Part shown: positions 42,126 through 51,284 of the stretch, one piece after another
How positions within the stretch are numbered: the stretch's first letter is position 1
Layout: each line of letters starts with the position of its first letter
Origin: JABCYV01 sp035512155
GTDB taxonomy: Bacteria; Acidobacteriota; Terriglobia; Terriglobales; Acidobacteriaceae
Direction: 5' to 3'
NCBI GenBank assembly: GCA_035512155.1
Contig: DATKEN010000014.1
Span: 178,825-242,824 of the forward strand
Length of the DNA stretch: 64,000 nt
Position numbers and translations under genes: made by a program
Notes under the pieces: generated by a model
What the model was told of the DNA's origin: nothing
Databases searched by the model: none
Seen by the model: the letters and a program-made list of their open reading frames with translations, nothing else

Positions 42126-43472
42126 GTGAAGAACATGTCCCCATTCATGCATCGATTGTTTAAATGGCTGTTGCCAATACTTCTTTTCTCGCCATCGACC
42201 TTTTCTCAAGATTGGATCCGCACTGGTACCGGCTTGGGTGTAGAAAAAGTCCGCCTGGCAGTTCCCGATTTCAAAGCCTCGACGCAGGATGCGAAGAATA
42301 CAGATCTGCTTAAAGTCTTCAACGACACGCTGTGGAATGATCTCGACAACGCAGGCATCTTCGATATGGTGTCGAAGAGCTTTTATCCCCTAGGACCGGT
42401 TGGCAGTCCGCCCGATGTGAAGTTTGAGGCGTGGAGTGCTCCGCCCCCGAATGCAGCTATGTTGGCTTTCGGCAATCTGGGAGCCTCCGGCAACACCCTG
42501 ACCGTGCAAGGCTGGCTCTATGACGCGAAGAATGTCACTTCGCCGCAAGTGCTGGGCAAGCAATACCAGGATGCCGCTACCACCGATGCTGCCCGCGCCA
42601 TCGCCCATAAATTTGCCGACGAGATTATTTTTCGTCTCGGTGGCGGCATTCAGGGCATAGCGGAGAGCAAGATTTATTTCGTGAGCAGCCGGAGTGGCCG
42701 CAAGGAAATCTGGGCCATGGATTACGATGGCGCGAACCAGCACGCCCTGACCCATGTGGGTTCCATTTCGTTGTCACCGCGAGTTTCGCCCGATGGCTCG
42801 CGGATCGCGTTCAGCTCTCTCACCCGAACCGGATGGGACATCCTGATGTACTCCGTGGATGTGGGCCGGCTGGTAGCGTTCCCCAGGTTTGGCGGAACTA
42901 ATCTTTCCCCGGCATGGTCGCCAGATGGGACCAAGCTGGCATTCTCCTCCTCCCGCGGCGGCGATCCGGAAATTTACGTAGTCGATCAATCCGGCTCCAA
43001 CTTGAAGCGGCTGACGTCTTTCAAAGGCCCCGACGTTTCTCCGGCGTGGAACCGCAAGACCGGAGCGCAGATGGCGTGGGTGAGTGGCCGCAGCGGCTTG
43101 CCGCAGATCTACACCATGGAAGCAGACGGCACCAACCCCCAGCGGCTTACCGAGGAGGGCTATGCCGTGTCACCGGCATGGTCCCCGAATGGGCAGTTTC
43201 TGGTATTTTCCTGGATTCGGCACTACGGGCCGGGAGCGCCGGGAGCGCAAGATATCTACATCATGGATATTGCCAGCAAGCAGTGGGTGCAATTGACTCA
43301 TGATGGCGGACGGAATGACTTTCCGTATTGGTCGCCCGACGGCCGGCACATCATTTTCCAGTCTAGCCGCTCCGGGAGCGAACAGATTTGGACCATGCTG
43401 GCCGACGGCACCAATCAAAAGCAGTTAAGTTTCGCGGGCAGCAACACGCAACCCAACTGGAGCTGGAAATAA
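42126..43472 (+). CDS. tolB: Tol-Pal system beta-propeller protein TolB
   Basis: Periplasmic protein of about 448 residues. Signal peptide after a GTG (or the ATG at 42135), ending near STFSQ. An N-terminal alpha/beta domain (residues ~30-170) is followed by a six-bladed WD40-like propeller with repeated blades such as LSPRVSPDGSRIAFSS, LSPAWSPDGTKLAFSS and DFPYWSPDGRHIIFQSSR. It binds Pal and the peptidoglycan-associated network. Position between tolA and pal is canonical. Confidence 0.95.
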   Translation: MKNMSPFMHRLFKWLLPILLFSPSTFSQDWIRTGTGLGVEKVRLAVPDFKASTQDAKNTDLLKVFNDTLWNDLDNAGIFDMVSKSFYPLGPVGSPPDVKFEAWSAPPPNAAMLAFGNLGASGNTLTVQGWLYDAKNVTSPQVLGKQYQDAATTDAARAIAHKFADEIIFRLGGGIQGIAESKIYFVSSRSGRKEIWAMDYDGANQHALTHVGSISLSPRVSPDGSRIAFSSLTRTGWDILMYSVDVGRLVAFPRFGGTNLSPAWSPDGTKLAFSSSRGGDPEIYVVDQSGSNLKRLTSFKGPDVSPAWNRKTGAQMAWVSGRSGLPQIYTMEADGTNPQRLTEEGYAVSPAWSPNGQFLVFSWIRHYGPGAPGAQDIYIMDIASKQWVQLTHDGGRNDFPYWSPDGRHIIFQSSRSGSEQIWTMLADGTNQKQLSFAGSNTQPNWSWK

Positions 43473-43516
43473 TTTTGTTCGCAGGCCACGTACGATTTCG
43501 AAGGGGAGGGAAGAAA

Positions 43517-44248
43517 GTGAAGCAGCGAAAATTGAAATGGATCACGCTGGTGTTCGTATTAGGCGCCATCATGATGCTGGGGGCCTGCAAAAAGAAAGTG
43601 GCGCCGCCACCGCCGCCGGCACCACCGGCTCCCACCGCACCCACGGCTTCGCTCACAGCGAATCCCAACACGATTGAGAAGGGACAATCCACCACTCTGA
43701 CCTGGCAAACCACCAATGCCACCGACGTAAGCATTGACGGTATTGGAGCCGTGGACCCGAATGGTTCGCAATCAGTGACTCCCGCCGACTCAACCACTTA
43801 TCACCTGACCGCTAAAGGAGCCGGAGGAACTCAAGACGCTACGGCGCGAGTTACCGTAACTGCGGCAGCCGCTCCGCCACCGACGTCTTCGGCAACCGAA
43901 GAAGAACTATTCTCGCAAAACGTGAAGGATATTTTCTTCGATTACGATAAAAGTGACATCCGCTCGGACCAGCAGTCTGCCCTGCAGGGCGATGCTGGTT
44001 TCCTCAAGCAGCATTCCAACATCGTCTTCACGATCGAAGGACACTGTGATGAGAGAGGATCCACCGAGTACAACCTGGCACTGGGCGACAGCCGCGCCAA
44101 TTCTGTAAGGACTGCTCTGGTGCAATCCGGCATTGGTGGTGACCACATCAAAACCATCAGCTACGGCAAGGAGAAGCCGTTCTGCACGCAGTCCAACGAG
44201 CAATGCTGGCAGCAGAACCGACGTGGTCACTTCGTCTACCAGAAGTAG
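43517..44248 (+). CDS. pal: Peptidoglycan-associated lipoprotein Pal with an inserted Ig-like domain
   Basis: The GTG at 43517 after an excellent AGGGGAGGG ribosome site starts a lipoprotein signal with lipobox LGAC (mature Cys at about residue 23). After a Pro/Ala linker comes a ~80-residue Ig-like domain (SLTANPNTIEKGQSTTLTWQ... ending TARVTVTAA) that ordinary Pal lacks. The OmpA C-terminal domain (NVKDIFFDYDKSDIR, EGHCDERGSTEYNLALGDSRA) then binds peptidoglycan. It anchors the outer membrane during division. The longer frame upstream overlaps tolB and is rejected. Confidence 0.93.
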   Translation: MKQRKLKWITLVFVLGAIMMLGACKKKVAPPPPPAPPAPTAPTASLTANPNTIEKGQSTTLTWQTTNATDVSIDGIGAVDPNGSQSVTPADSTTYHLTAKGAGGTQDATARVTVTAAAAPPPTSSATEEELFSQNVKDIFFDYDKSDIRSDQQSALQGDAGFLKQHSNIVFTIEGHCDERGSTEYNLALGDSRANSVRTALVQSGIGGDHIKTISYGKEKPFCTQSNEQCWQQNRRGHFVYQK

Positions 44249-44258
44249 TCATTAACGC

Positions 44259-44281
44259 GGGGCGGGCCATTGGCTCGCCCC
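44259..44281 (+). terminator. Strong hairpin between pal and cpoB
   Basis: A 10-bp stem (44259-44268 with 44272-44281, one G-T pair) around a 3-base loop, 10 bases after pal. There is no T run behind it, so it may only slow the polymerase or protect pal mRNA 3' ends. It would give less cpoB than pal. Confidence 0.5.
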
Positions 44282-44416
44282 TGTGGCACCTTGAGACCTT
44301 CCGCGACGGGGATACCCAACCGTGCCCGGAACGGGTTATCCTGCAGCATACGATCTCTGGCTGATGTCCGGTCGTAACTTTTCTTCGAAGCGCTTTTCGA
44401 AGCCCGGGGATTAATT

Positions 44417-45262
44417 ATGAGAATCAAACGTTATTCCATCCTGATTGCCATCACCACCCTATGGCTCGCCCTCACACCGGTTTGGGGCGCCAGCAAGGAG
44501 ATGATTCAACTGCAAACCCAGGTCGAGGACCTCAAAAATCAAATGACGCAAATGCGTCAGTCCTTCGACGAACGTATGGGCATCATGAAGAATCTGATGG
44601 ACCAGAACACCGACAGCATGAACAAGGCGGTCACCGCGATCACCAATCTTCAGAACACTCTGCAGAAGCAGCAGAGCGATAGCGGCGCCCATGTCGACCA
44701 ACTCTCCGGGCAGATCCAGGCGCTCAATGACACCATGGACGAACTGAAAGCTCGCCTGGGCAAAGTCAGCAAGCAATTGGAAGACATGCAGTCGACGCAG
44801 CAGAACCTGGCCGCCCAGCAGGCGCAACAGCAACAACAGGCGCAGGCCCCACCACCCGATGTGCTTTACAACAATGCCCTTCGCGACTACAACGCCGGCA
44901 AGAATGACCTCGCCACCCAGGAATTCTCCGACTACATCAAGTACTATCCCAACACGGACTTGACGGGGAATGCGTATTTCTACCTGGCGGAAATCCAGTA
45001 CCGGCAAGGAAACTACCAGCAGGCGGCCAAGAATTACGACCAGGTCATGCAGGAGTTCCCCAGCGGAAATAAGGCTGCGGCCGCCCAATTGAAGAAGGGG
45101 TTCGCTCTAATAGAACTGGGGCAGAAGGACGACGGTATCGCCGAACTGCGCCACGTCGTCCAGCGATATCCGCGATCCAACGAAGCCACGCAGGCACGTG
45201 ATCGCCTGCGTAAGCTGGGCGTCCCGGTCGCGGGAACGACGGCACGCAAGGCGCCGCAGTAG
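44417..45262 (+). CDS. cpoB: Cell division coordinator CpoB (YbgF)
   Basis: 281 residues. Signal peptide (YSILIAITTLWLALTPVWGA), then a coiled coil (about residues 30-140, Gln-rich toward its end) that trimerises YbgF proteins. Three TPR-type repeats follow at the C-terminus (LYNNALRDYNAGKNDLATQEFSDYIKYYPNTD, GNAYFYLAEIQYRQGNYQQAAKNYDQVMQEFP). It coordinates Tol function with peptidoglycan synthesis at division. It is the last gene of the operon. Confidence 0.92.
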   Translation: MRIKRYSILIAITTLWLALTPVWGASKEMIQLQTQVEDLKNQMTQMRQSFDERMGIMKNLMDQNTDSMNKAVTAITNLQNTLQKQQSDSGAHVDQLSGQIQALNDTMDELKARLGKVSKQLEDMQSTQQNLAAQQAQQQQQAQAPPPDVLYNNALRDYNAGKNDLATQEFSDYIKYYPNTDLTGNAYFYLAEIQYRQGNYQQAAKNYDQVMQEFPSGNKAAAAQLKKGFALIELGQKDDGIAELRHVVQRYPRSNEATQARDRLRKLGVPVAGTTARKAPQ

Positions 45263-45291
45263 CTGACTTTTCTCTGTTGAGAACCCGTCTC

Positions 45292-45615
45292 CTATGGATT
45301 TGCTTCGCTGAGTCCAAGGGTCCTCAAGCAATACCTGATTTCCGATGCCGCTTCTGTCACCCGCATTCCTTCTTGCGCCATCAGTTTGCAGGAAAGCGCG
45401 GCCCGGCTCGCGCTTCCCTCGCCCAGATCGAACGTCACGCGACAATACTGACAATCCTCATTCCAGCAGAATCGACCGTAGGAAATCGGTTCCGGCGCCA
45501 GGTATTGAAAACAGCGCAGCAAGGTATTGTTCTCCGGAACCTCGAATTCCCGACCCAGAACCGTAATTCTTATCAGTCGGGTAAAGGGCCGGAAAAGCGT
45601 GGTAGGGGCGGTCAT
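45292..45615 (-). CDS. Small [2Fe-2S] ferredoxin-like protein
   Basis: 107 residues. Beta-grasp-like opening (IRITVLGREFEVPENNTLLRCFQYL) and a cysteine cluster GRFCWNEDCQYCRV followed by LSCKL, the pattern of plant-type 2Fe-2S binding loops. A further Cys lies near the end (RYCLRTLG). The protein is short and lacks an attached enzyme, so it probably passes electrons to an unknown partner. It converges with cpoB. Confidence 0.68.
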   Translation of the reverse strand: MTAPTTLFRPFTRLIRITVLGREFEVPENNTLLRCFQYLAPEPISYGRFCWNEDCQYCRVTFDLGEGSASRAALSCKLMAQEGMRVTEAASEIRYCLRTLGLSEANP

Positions 45616-45882
45616 GATTGAGAAGTGCCTGGGGGCATTCTAGGGCAGGTTGCAGCGTCGCAGACAAATCGAAGGTGGTTGACCCCGGGTACGGTCTGCA
45701 TTATTGCGGTCGGGGGTCACTAGGTGGCCCATGTCTGGCTGTTTTGGGAGACACAGGAGTGGCCGGATTCCCAATCCAAATCTGCCGATCAGACGGAGAG
45801 GATTCGTTCCCAGGTCTCGCAGAAGCGGCCAGACCTGCGGCACCCCGCTACATTGGTATCTCGCCGGGAACAGGGCGGGAAG

Positions 45883-46053
45883 TTACGCGCCAGTCTGGTG
45901 CCGGTGGTGTGGCTTGCCATGATGCCCGGCGCGATGGGCCTTGTGGTGAACAGCCCGCTTCGACGGCTTCGTCTCTTGCGCCGAAGCCCCAAAAGCCGGA
46001 ACCCAAACGGTCAGAGTTGACAGCAGGAAGACGGCAAGAAAAAAGCGCTTCAT
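45883..46053 (-). CDS. Small exported histidine-rich peptide (56 residues)
   Basis: The ATG at 46053 follows AGGAG at seven bases. A clear signal peptide (MKRFFLAVFLLSTLTVWVPA, cleaved near FGASA) leaves about 31 residues, very basic, with eight His in the last 21 residues (VHHKAHRAGHHGKPHHRHQ). This composition suggests metal binding or a structural cationic peptide outside the inner membrane; no family is recognised. The 267 bases between it and the ferredoxin-like gene show no gene. Confidence 0.68.
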   Translation of the reverse strand: MKRFFLAVFLLSTLTVWVPAFGASAQETKPSKRAVHHKAHRAGHHGKPHHRHQTGA

Positions 46054-46166
46054 CGCAAGCTCCTGAATGTTACATATATACAATGTCGACCCCTTCCGCA
46101 AACAAAACTTTTGGGATAGGCTGACATCGTGACCGAGCCGAGTTGAAGTGCCAGGAGGAATCATCC

Positions 46167-46385
46167 ATGCTCGATGGCAGAGACCAAGACCGTGGTAAAG
46201 GCGCAGTGGAACACGATGAGCACGATAAGCCGGGCAACAGCTCGCTGCAGGGCCAGCTCGGGCACCGCGACCAGGATCCTCGGCTGAAGTCCGCCGACAC
46301 CGATTTTCCCGAGCCCGGAGGAAACCCCGAGCACAGTGGCGAGCCGCAGGAGCCAACCAAGCGCAACTTGGGCGACGTTGCTTAG
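46167..46385 (+). CDS. Small hydrophilic protein of unknown function (72 residues)
   Basis: The ATG at 46167 has a perfect AGGAGG eight bases upstream, strong evidence that this short frame is translated. The product is charged throughout, rich in Asp, Glu, Gly, Pro, His and Gln, without hydrophobic core, and so probably disordered. It begins 113 bases from the divergent histidine-rich peptide gene and converges with the AsmA-like gene. No family recognised. Confidence 0.6.
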   Translation: MLDGRDQDRGKGAVEHDEHDKPGNSSLQGQLGHRDQDPRLKSADTDFPEPGGNPEHSGEPQEPTKRNLGDVA

Positions 46386-46391
46386 AGCGTC

Positions 46392-47954
46392 CTATTTTAG
46401 AGCATCCTGTTTGTGATGAAAGTCCAGCCCGAACAAGGGATGGTCGCGTGTCCCAGTGATTTTGATGGGTAGAACGGTTGCGCCGTTCTTGCGAAAAAAA
46501 GGATCAAACGGCTTCAAGAGGAATGATTTGAAGCCCGTCATGGTTTGAGACACCTTGGCTTGCATCCGCAATTTACCATGGAAGTCCAGCGCCTCTTGAT
46601 CCATATTGTATGTTCCGTCGAGCCCGACGCTGGCTCCGACCACGCTGAACGTCAATCCTCGAAATGTGATGACGCCGCGATCTAACAGGAAGTTGCCCTT
46701 CAGTTCCGAAACGCTGCTGCCAGCATCCTCATTCCCCGGCTGACCTTGTGCTTTGCGGCTTAGGGTTTCGATTTTGGCGCTGACGTTCGGGTTGGTGAAC
46801 TCTGCCCCTCCTACTCCAAACCTCCCCTTTAACATCAGGCGATCGACAATGTCACCTTCAATCGGTGGAAGAGCGAACTTCGTTCGCAATTCTAGTGCGC
46901 CTGTCATCACGGGCTTATCTGTCTTCACTGCCAGCCGCAGCATATCCTCGACCCGCCCCTTGTCCACGACGACGTCAAGAGTAATGTTGTGACCCTTGCT
47001 GCCCGGCGTTTTAACCACTTCGCCGTTCGCGGTTACAAATGAATTCAGAAAGTGGGCGTGCACCGGATGCAGAAGGGTATTTCCGTTGGTTCCGTCAACC
47101 GTGGCGCTGAAAGTTGTGTCCAAAGACACCGGATGTCTGCCGGTTCGAAGGCTGAAGTCTGGAATCGAGGTCCTGCCTTCGATCTCGATCTTGTTAAGCA
47201 CACCTCCAAATTTCCCTTCCGAGGACAAGATACCAGCGATGCCCCTGAACACACCCAGATCAGCCTTGTTCATGGTGTACTCGGCGGCCAAAGGCGTCAG
47301 CCCGGGATCGTCAGGACTCCAGGGACCAAATCTTCCTTGAGCATCGATCTCTCCCGGAGGGATGGCATTGCTGAGCTGCACAGTGAAACTCGCAGGGCGA
47401 TGAAGCCCCACGGAGTGCATCACCAGATGATGAATTGCGAACACGTGCGGCTCCTTATCGGCAGACTTGGGCAGCAGACGCAGCTCGGCGCCTTCGGACA
47501 CAAGCTCATGCACGAATATCGATATGTCCCGTACCTTTGACCAGTCTTGCTTGGTTCGCTGTCCGGGTGGAGGTATTTGAATCACGAACCCTTTGAGTTT
47601 GACCTGCTCGATCTTCCATGGTTTTCCCCATAGTCCACGCAAATCAGCGTCGGCTGAGAATTCGGCAACTGAAATCAAGGGAGGAACGTCCGTCCGGCCT
47701 TGGTGCCTGAGCGTCAACCCTGATCCCTCGATGCGCGCCCGCGGCCACAGAAATACGTTGAATTCCCGCAACTCGACATCGGCATGAAATTTTTCTCGAA
47801 GCATCGCAATGGCGCGCTCCCGCAGATAGGGGTTGGCGCGGCGAGCTGTGACCACAACCAGTATCCCGCCCACGACCAATACCACAGCTACGGCTATGAG
47901 CACGATCTTGCCCTTCGTTGGCGCACTTCGCTCGCTAATTGTGCCAGAGACCAC
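46392..47954 (-). CDS. AsmA-like inner-membrane-anchored protein
   Basis: 520 residues. One N-terminal transmembrane helix (GKIVLIAVAVVLVVGGILVVVT) then a large periplasmic beta-rich domain with the AsmA pattern, including LREFNVFLWPRARIEGSGLTLRH near the start and MQAKVSQTMTGFKSFLLKPFDPFFRKNG near the end, the typical C-terminal DUF3971/AsmA-2-like finish. Proteins of this repeating beta-groove class move phospholipids between membranes. The start is a GTG and may not be exact. It follows korB by 118 bases on the same strand. Confidence 0.82.
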   Translation of the reverse strand: MVSGTISERSAPTKGKIVLIAVAVVLVVGGILVVVTARRANPYLRERAIAMLREKFHADVELREFNVFLWPRARIEGSGLTLRHQGRTDVPPLISVAEFSADADLRGLWGKPWKIEQVKLKGFVIQIPPPGQRTKQDWSKVRDISIFVHELVSEGAELRLLPKSADKEPHVFAIHHLVMHSVGLHRPASFTVQLSNAIPPGEIDAQGRFGPWSPDDPGLTPLAAEYTMNKADLGVFRGIAGILSSEGKFGGVLNKIEIEGRTSIPDFSLRTGRHPVSLDTTFSATVDGTNGNTLLHPVHAHFLNSFVTANGEVVKTPGSKGHNITLDVVVDKGRVEDMLRLAVKTDKPVMTGALELRTKFALPPIEGDIVDRLMLKGRFGVGGAEFTNPNVSAKIETLSRKAQGQPGNEDAGSSVSELKGNFLLDRGVITFRGLTFSVVGASVGLDGTYNMDQEALDFHGKLRMQAKVSQTMTGFKSFLLKPFDPFFRKNGATVLPIKITGTRDHPLFGLDFHHKQDALK

Positions 47955-48072
47955 AGCCGCTCACCTGACCAGCATTGTCTCTGACGTTGTTTGCAATCAA
48001 AGAGTTGTAGGAATTAGTGCGAGAATCGCACCAGATGGTGGGAGAAGTCCTGTTTTGTCTGTTTGGAGCGAT

Positions 48073-49113
48073 TTACCGCAATTCTTCCATCGCCTGCTCC
48101 AGCACTTCCCTGCCCGGACGCACCACGGACTCAGGCAGAGTGGCCAGCGGCTGTTCAGTCAGGTTCAGCAGGTCGATAAAACTCGGCGTCTGAGTGTTGA
48201 CGTAAAACACGCCGGTCAGTACCTCGCCCGCATCATGGGCTTCATGCAAGCGAGTGATGGATTTGATCCGGTCCGTCGGGTCGTAATCCTCTTCCAGCTT
48301 CCGCAGGCGAAGGCGGGAGCCATCGTGCATCGTCACTTCGACAGTCGAGCCAGCATCATACTCGACTGCGATGTCCTCGAAAACCGGGACGAAGCTGATC
48401 TCCTGCAGGGGTTCGTCGTGGTCCTTCATGTATTTGTAGGATTTCGTCGAGCCCTCGTGATCATTAAACGTGACACAGGGTGAGACCACGTCGAGCATGA
48501 CCGTGCCCTGGTGGGCGATGGCTGCCTTCAGCATGGAATGAAGCTGCTTCTTGTCCCCGGAAAACGAGCGTCCCACAAAAGTAGCGCCCAGCGTGATGGC
48601 CATTGCGCATGTGTCAATCGGGGGGAGGTCGTTAATCACCCCCGTCTTCAACTTTGATCCCAGATCAGCTGTGGCCGAAAACTGTCCTTTGGTTAGGCCA
48701 TACACGCCGTTGTCTTCGATGATGTAGATCATGGGAAGATTGCGGCGCATGAGATGCACAAACTGCCCCATACCGATCGAAGCGGAATCGCCGTCGCCGC
48801 TGACGCCGAGCGCCAGCAGGTTGCGATTCGCCAGCATCGCTCCGGTCGCCACCGAAGGCATGCGGCCATGCACGGCGTTGAAACTATGCGAGCGTCCCAT
48901 GAAGTAAGCCGGGCTCTTGGAAGAGCACCCGATGCCGCTCAACTTTGCCACTCGCTCCGGCGCCACTCCCATTTCGTACATCGCGTCAATGATGCGCTCG
49001 GAGATGGCGTTGTGCCCGCACCCAGCGCAGAGGGTGGTCTTACCGCCGCGGTAATCGACTACGGAGAGGCCGACACGGTTTAGTTTGGGTGTACTGGTCG
49101 GAGTGGTCGACAT
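48073..49113 (-). CDS. korB: 2-oxoacid:ferredoxin oxidoreductase, beta subunit
   Basis: Thiamine-pyrophosphate-binding subunit, 346 residues. TLCAGCGHNAI provides cluster cysteines, and GDGDSASIGMGQFVHLMRRN followed by NGVYGLTKGQ is the TPP/Mg site. Together with korA it makes or cleaves 2-oxoglutarate (or another 2-oxoacid) with ferredoxin as electron carrier. Adjacent stop and start with korA show cotranslation. Confidence 0.93.
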   Translation of the reverse strand: MSTTPTSTPKLNRVGLSVVDYRGGKTTLCAGCGHNAISERIIDAMYEMGVAPERVAKLSGIGCSSKSPAYFMGRSHSFNAVHGRMPSVATGAMLANRNLLALGVSGDGDSASIGMGQFVHLMRRNLPMIYIIEDNGVYGLTKGQFSATADLGSKLKTGVINDLPPIDTCAMAITLGATFVGRSFSGDKKQLHSMLKAAIAHQGTVMLDVVSPCVTFNDHEGSTKSYKYMKDHDEPLQEISFVPVFEDIAVEYDAGSTVEVTMHDGSRLRLRKLEEDYDPTDRIKSITRLHEAHDAGEVLTGVFYVNTQTPSFIDLLNLTEQPLATLPESVVRPGREVLEQAMEELR

Positions 49114-50949
49114 TTACTTGCCCTCCATGGTCATGAGTTCGTCGGTCACCGAGCGCGCATCGAGCGGTAATCCATGAATGTGGGCGATGCTCCGCAGGCG
49201 CGTTATGAGCGCTGGTTCGAGATCGAGCTTGAGCAGGCTTAGCATCTGAGCATCGCGGTTTTGCTCGACCACGTACACGCGATCGTGCTGCTTCACGAAT
49301 TCATGCACCTCTCGGGTGAACGGAAAAGCGCGCAGCCGCAGATAGTCGGTCTCAATACCATACTCCTTGCGCAACTGGTCGCGGCTCTCGATGATGGCCC
49401 AGTGCGAAGTGCCATAGGCGATAATCCCAATCTTCGATTTGCCCGTCGAAACCTCCGGCCGGGGCACGAACGAGCGCGCGGTTTCAAACTTACGATTGAT
49501 CCGCTCCATGTTGTGCTCAAAGTCGTCTGGACGCTCACTGTACTGGGATTTCTCGTTATGCCCGCTGCCACGAGTGAAGTAAGCGGCGGCGGGGTGGTCA
49601 GTGCCTGGCAGGGTGCGGTAACCAATGCCGTCGCCGTCCACATCCTTGTAACGGGCGAAGCCCCCGAGACGGTCCAGATCTTCCTTGCCTAGTATCTTGC
49701 CGCGCTTGATCGGTTTCTCCGGGTAGTGGAACGGATCCGCCATCCAATTGTTCATGCCGAGATCAAGATCCGACATCACGAAGACTAGAGTCTGGAATTG
49801 CTCAGCCAATTCGAACGCGTCTTGCGCCATGGTGAAGCACTCTTCCGCCGAGCATGGAATCAGCAAAATGTGCTTGGTATCGCCGTGAGACAGGAAAGCA
49901 GTGGAGAGAATATCTCCCTGCGAGGTGCGAGTGGGTAGACCGGTCGAGGGCCCAACCCGCTGAATATCCCAGATTACTCCCGGAATCTCCGCGTAGTAAG
50001 CCAGCCCCGCAAACTCTGCCATCAGCGAGATGCCAGGCCCGGCAGTTGCGGTCATGGCTCGCGCCCCAGCCCAACCGGCACCCACAACCATGCCGATCGC
50101 AGCCAGCTCATCTTCCGCCTGGATGATAGCAAATGTCGCTTTGCCGTCCGCGCCGATTCGAAAACGCTTCATGTACTCGATGATGCTTTCCGGCAACGAA
50201 GAAGAAGGCGTGATCGGATACCAGCTGACGAAAGTTACACCTGCGAACATGCAGCCCAGAGCGGCGGCCGAGTTTCCATCGATGATGATCTTGCCCTGGG
50301 TTTTGTCCATCCGCTGGATGAAGTAGGGATCGCGTTTGGGCAGATTGGAGGCGGCATAATCATACCCAGCCTGCACCGCGGATAGATTCAGATTGGCTGC
50401 CTTCGCTTTCTTGGCGAACTGCTTGCGGATGGCCTTTTCCACCTCGCCCATATCAATCTCGAGCAGTTTGGCCACCACGCCCACGTAAATCATGTTCTTC
50501 ACGAGCTTGCGCAGCTTGGCCTCGGGACACACCGGCGCCACCAACTTGTCATACGGAACCGAATAAAAAATAAGATCAGAACGAAGAGTGCTCAGGTTGA
50601 GAGGTTCGTCATACAGAACGGCGGCGCCCGGTGCCAGCGACATCACATCTTCCCGCGCGGTCTCCGCGTTCATGGCAACCACGAAATCGATTTCCTTCTT
50701 GCGCGCGATGTATCCATCTTTGTTTGCGCGAATGGTGTACCAGGTGGGCAAACCTGCAATATTCGAGGGGAACAAGTTTTTGCCTGAAACCGGGACTCCC
50801 ATCTGGAAGATGCTCCGCAATAGCACAGTGTTGGAGCTCTGCGAACCGGAACCGTTGACCGTCGCAACCTGAATGCTCATGTTGTTGACGACGCGCTTAG
50901 GTTCTAATCGCCCCGAGGCTTCATGGAGCGCTACATCCGTGGTGGCCAT
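49114..50949 (-). CDS. korA: 2-oxoacid:ferredoxin oxidoreductase, fused gamma-alpha subunit
   Basis: 611 residues, in two parts. The gamma domain (about residues 25-200) opens IQVATVNGSGSQSSNTVLLRSIFQMGVPVSGKNLFPSNIAGLPTWY. The alpha domain (from residue ~218) has GNSAAALGCMFAGVTFVSWYPITPSSSLPE, the substrate/TPP-facing motif of KorA. With KorB it gives anaerobic-type oxidative decarboxylation, common in Acidobacteria. ATG at 50949 has AGGAAGGA upstream. Confidence 0.93.
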   Translation of the reverse strand: MATTDVALHEASGRLEPKRVVNNMSIQVATVNGSGSQSSNTVLLRSIFQMGVPVSGKNLFPSNIAGLPTWYTIRANKDGYIARKKEIDFVVAMNAETAREDVMSLAPGAAVLYDEPLNLSTLRSDLIFYSVPYDKLVAPVCPEAKLRKLVKNMIYVGVVAKLLEIDMGEVEKAIRKQFAKKAKAANLNLSAVQAGYDYAASNLPKRDPYFIQRMDKTQGKIIIDGNSAAALGCMFAGVTFVSWYPITPSSSLPESIIEYMKRFRIGADGKATFAIIQAEDELAAIGMVVGAGWAGARAMTATAGPGISLMAEFAGLAYYAEIPGVIWDIQRVGPSTGLPTRTSQGDILSTAFLSHGDTKHILLIPCSAEECFTMAQDAFELAEQFQTLVFVMSDLDLGMNNWMADPFHYPEKPIKRGKILGKEDLDRLGGFARYKDVDGDGIGYRTLPGTDHPAAAYFTRGSGHNEKSQYSERPDDFEHNMERINRKFETARSFVPRPEVSTGKSKIGIIAYGTSHWAIIESRDQLRKEYGIETDYLRLRAFPFTREVHEFVKQHDRVYVVEQNRDAQMLSLLKLDLEPALITRLRSIAHIHGLPLDARSVTDELMTMEGK

Positions 50950-51284
50950 CCCTAGAATCCTTCCTTTGACTGGAGCGGGTCTCCCCCGCGCAATTGTTGC
51001 TATGAATGAGTGAGGTGTAACTCTTAATTATACGGCATGGACGTGGGAGCGAACAGGTGAGGAAAGCAGAGTTCGAACACCAAGGTACCTGATGTGGAAC
51101 TAGAAGTTATTAGCTCATTTCATAAAGTTGCTGTCCAGTGGTTGCTAGCGGAATCGAGATGTTCCGACGACACTCGAAGTTTGAGGCGGCCAAAAAGCTG
51201 GAGCCTCCGAACCTTGAGAGGAAGCAGCCTGGGGGACGCCCAAGATCTTCCGGTTTTGCCAACCCTCGTCTAAGATTGAACCCT
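50950..51284. other. Divergent region between korA and a TonB-domain gene
   Basis: 335 bases. On the minus strand a perfect TATAAT (51032-51027) lies about 80 bases before korA with no convincing -35; it may start korAB transcription. A small hairpin GCGGG/CCCGC lies around 50970-50985 in the presumed leader. The part from 51138 is an in-frame extension of the gene at 51285 but lacks coding character. Confidence 0.4.

Noticed and set aside
45618..46124. A 168-codon rightward frame
   Set aside because: It has non-coding composition and overlaps the better supported leftward histidine-rich peptide gene, which has a signal peptide and ribosome site.
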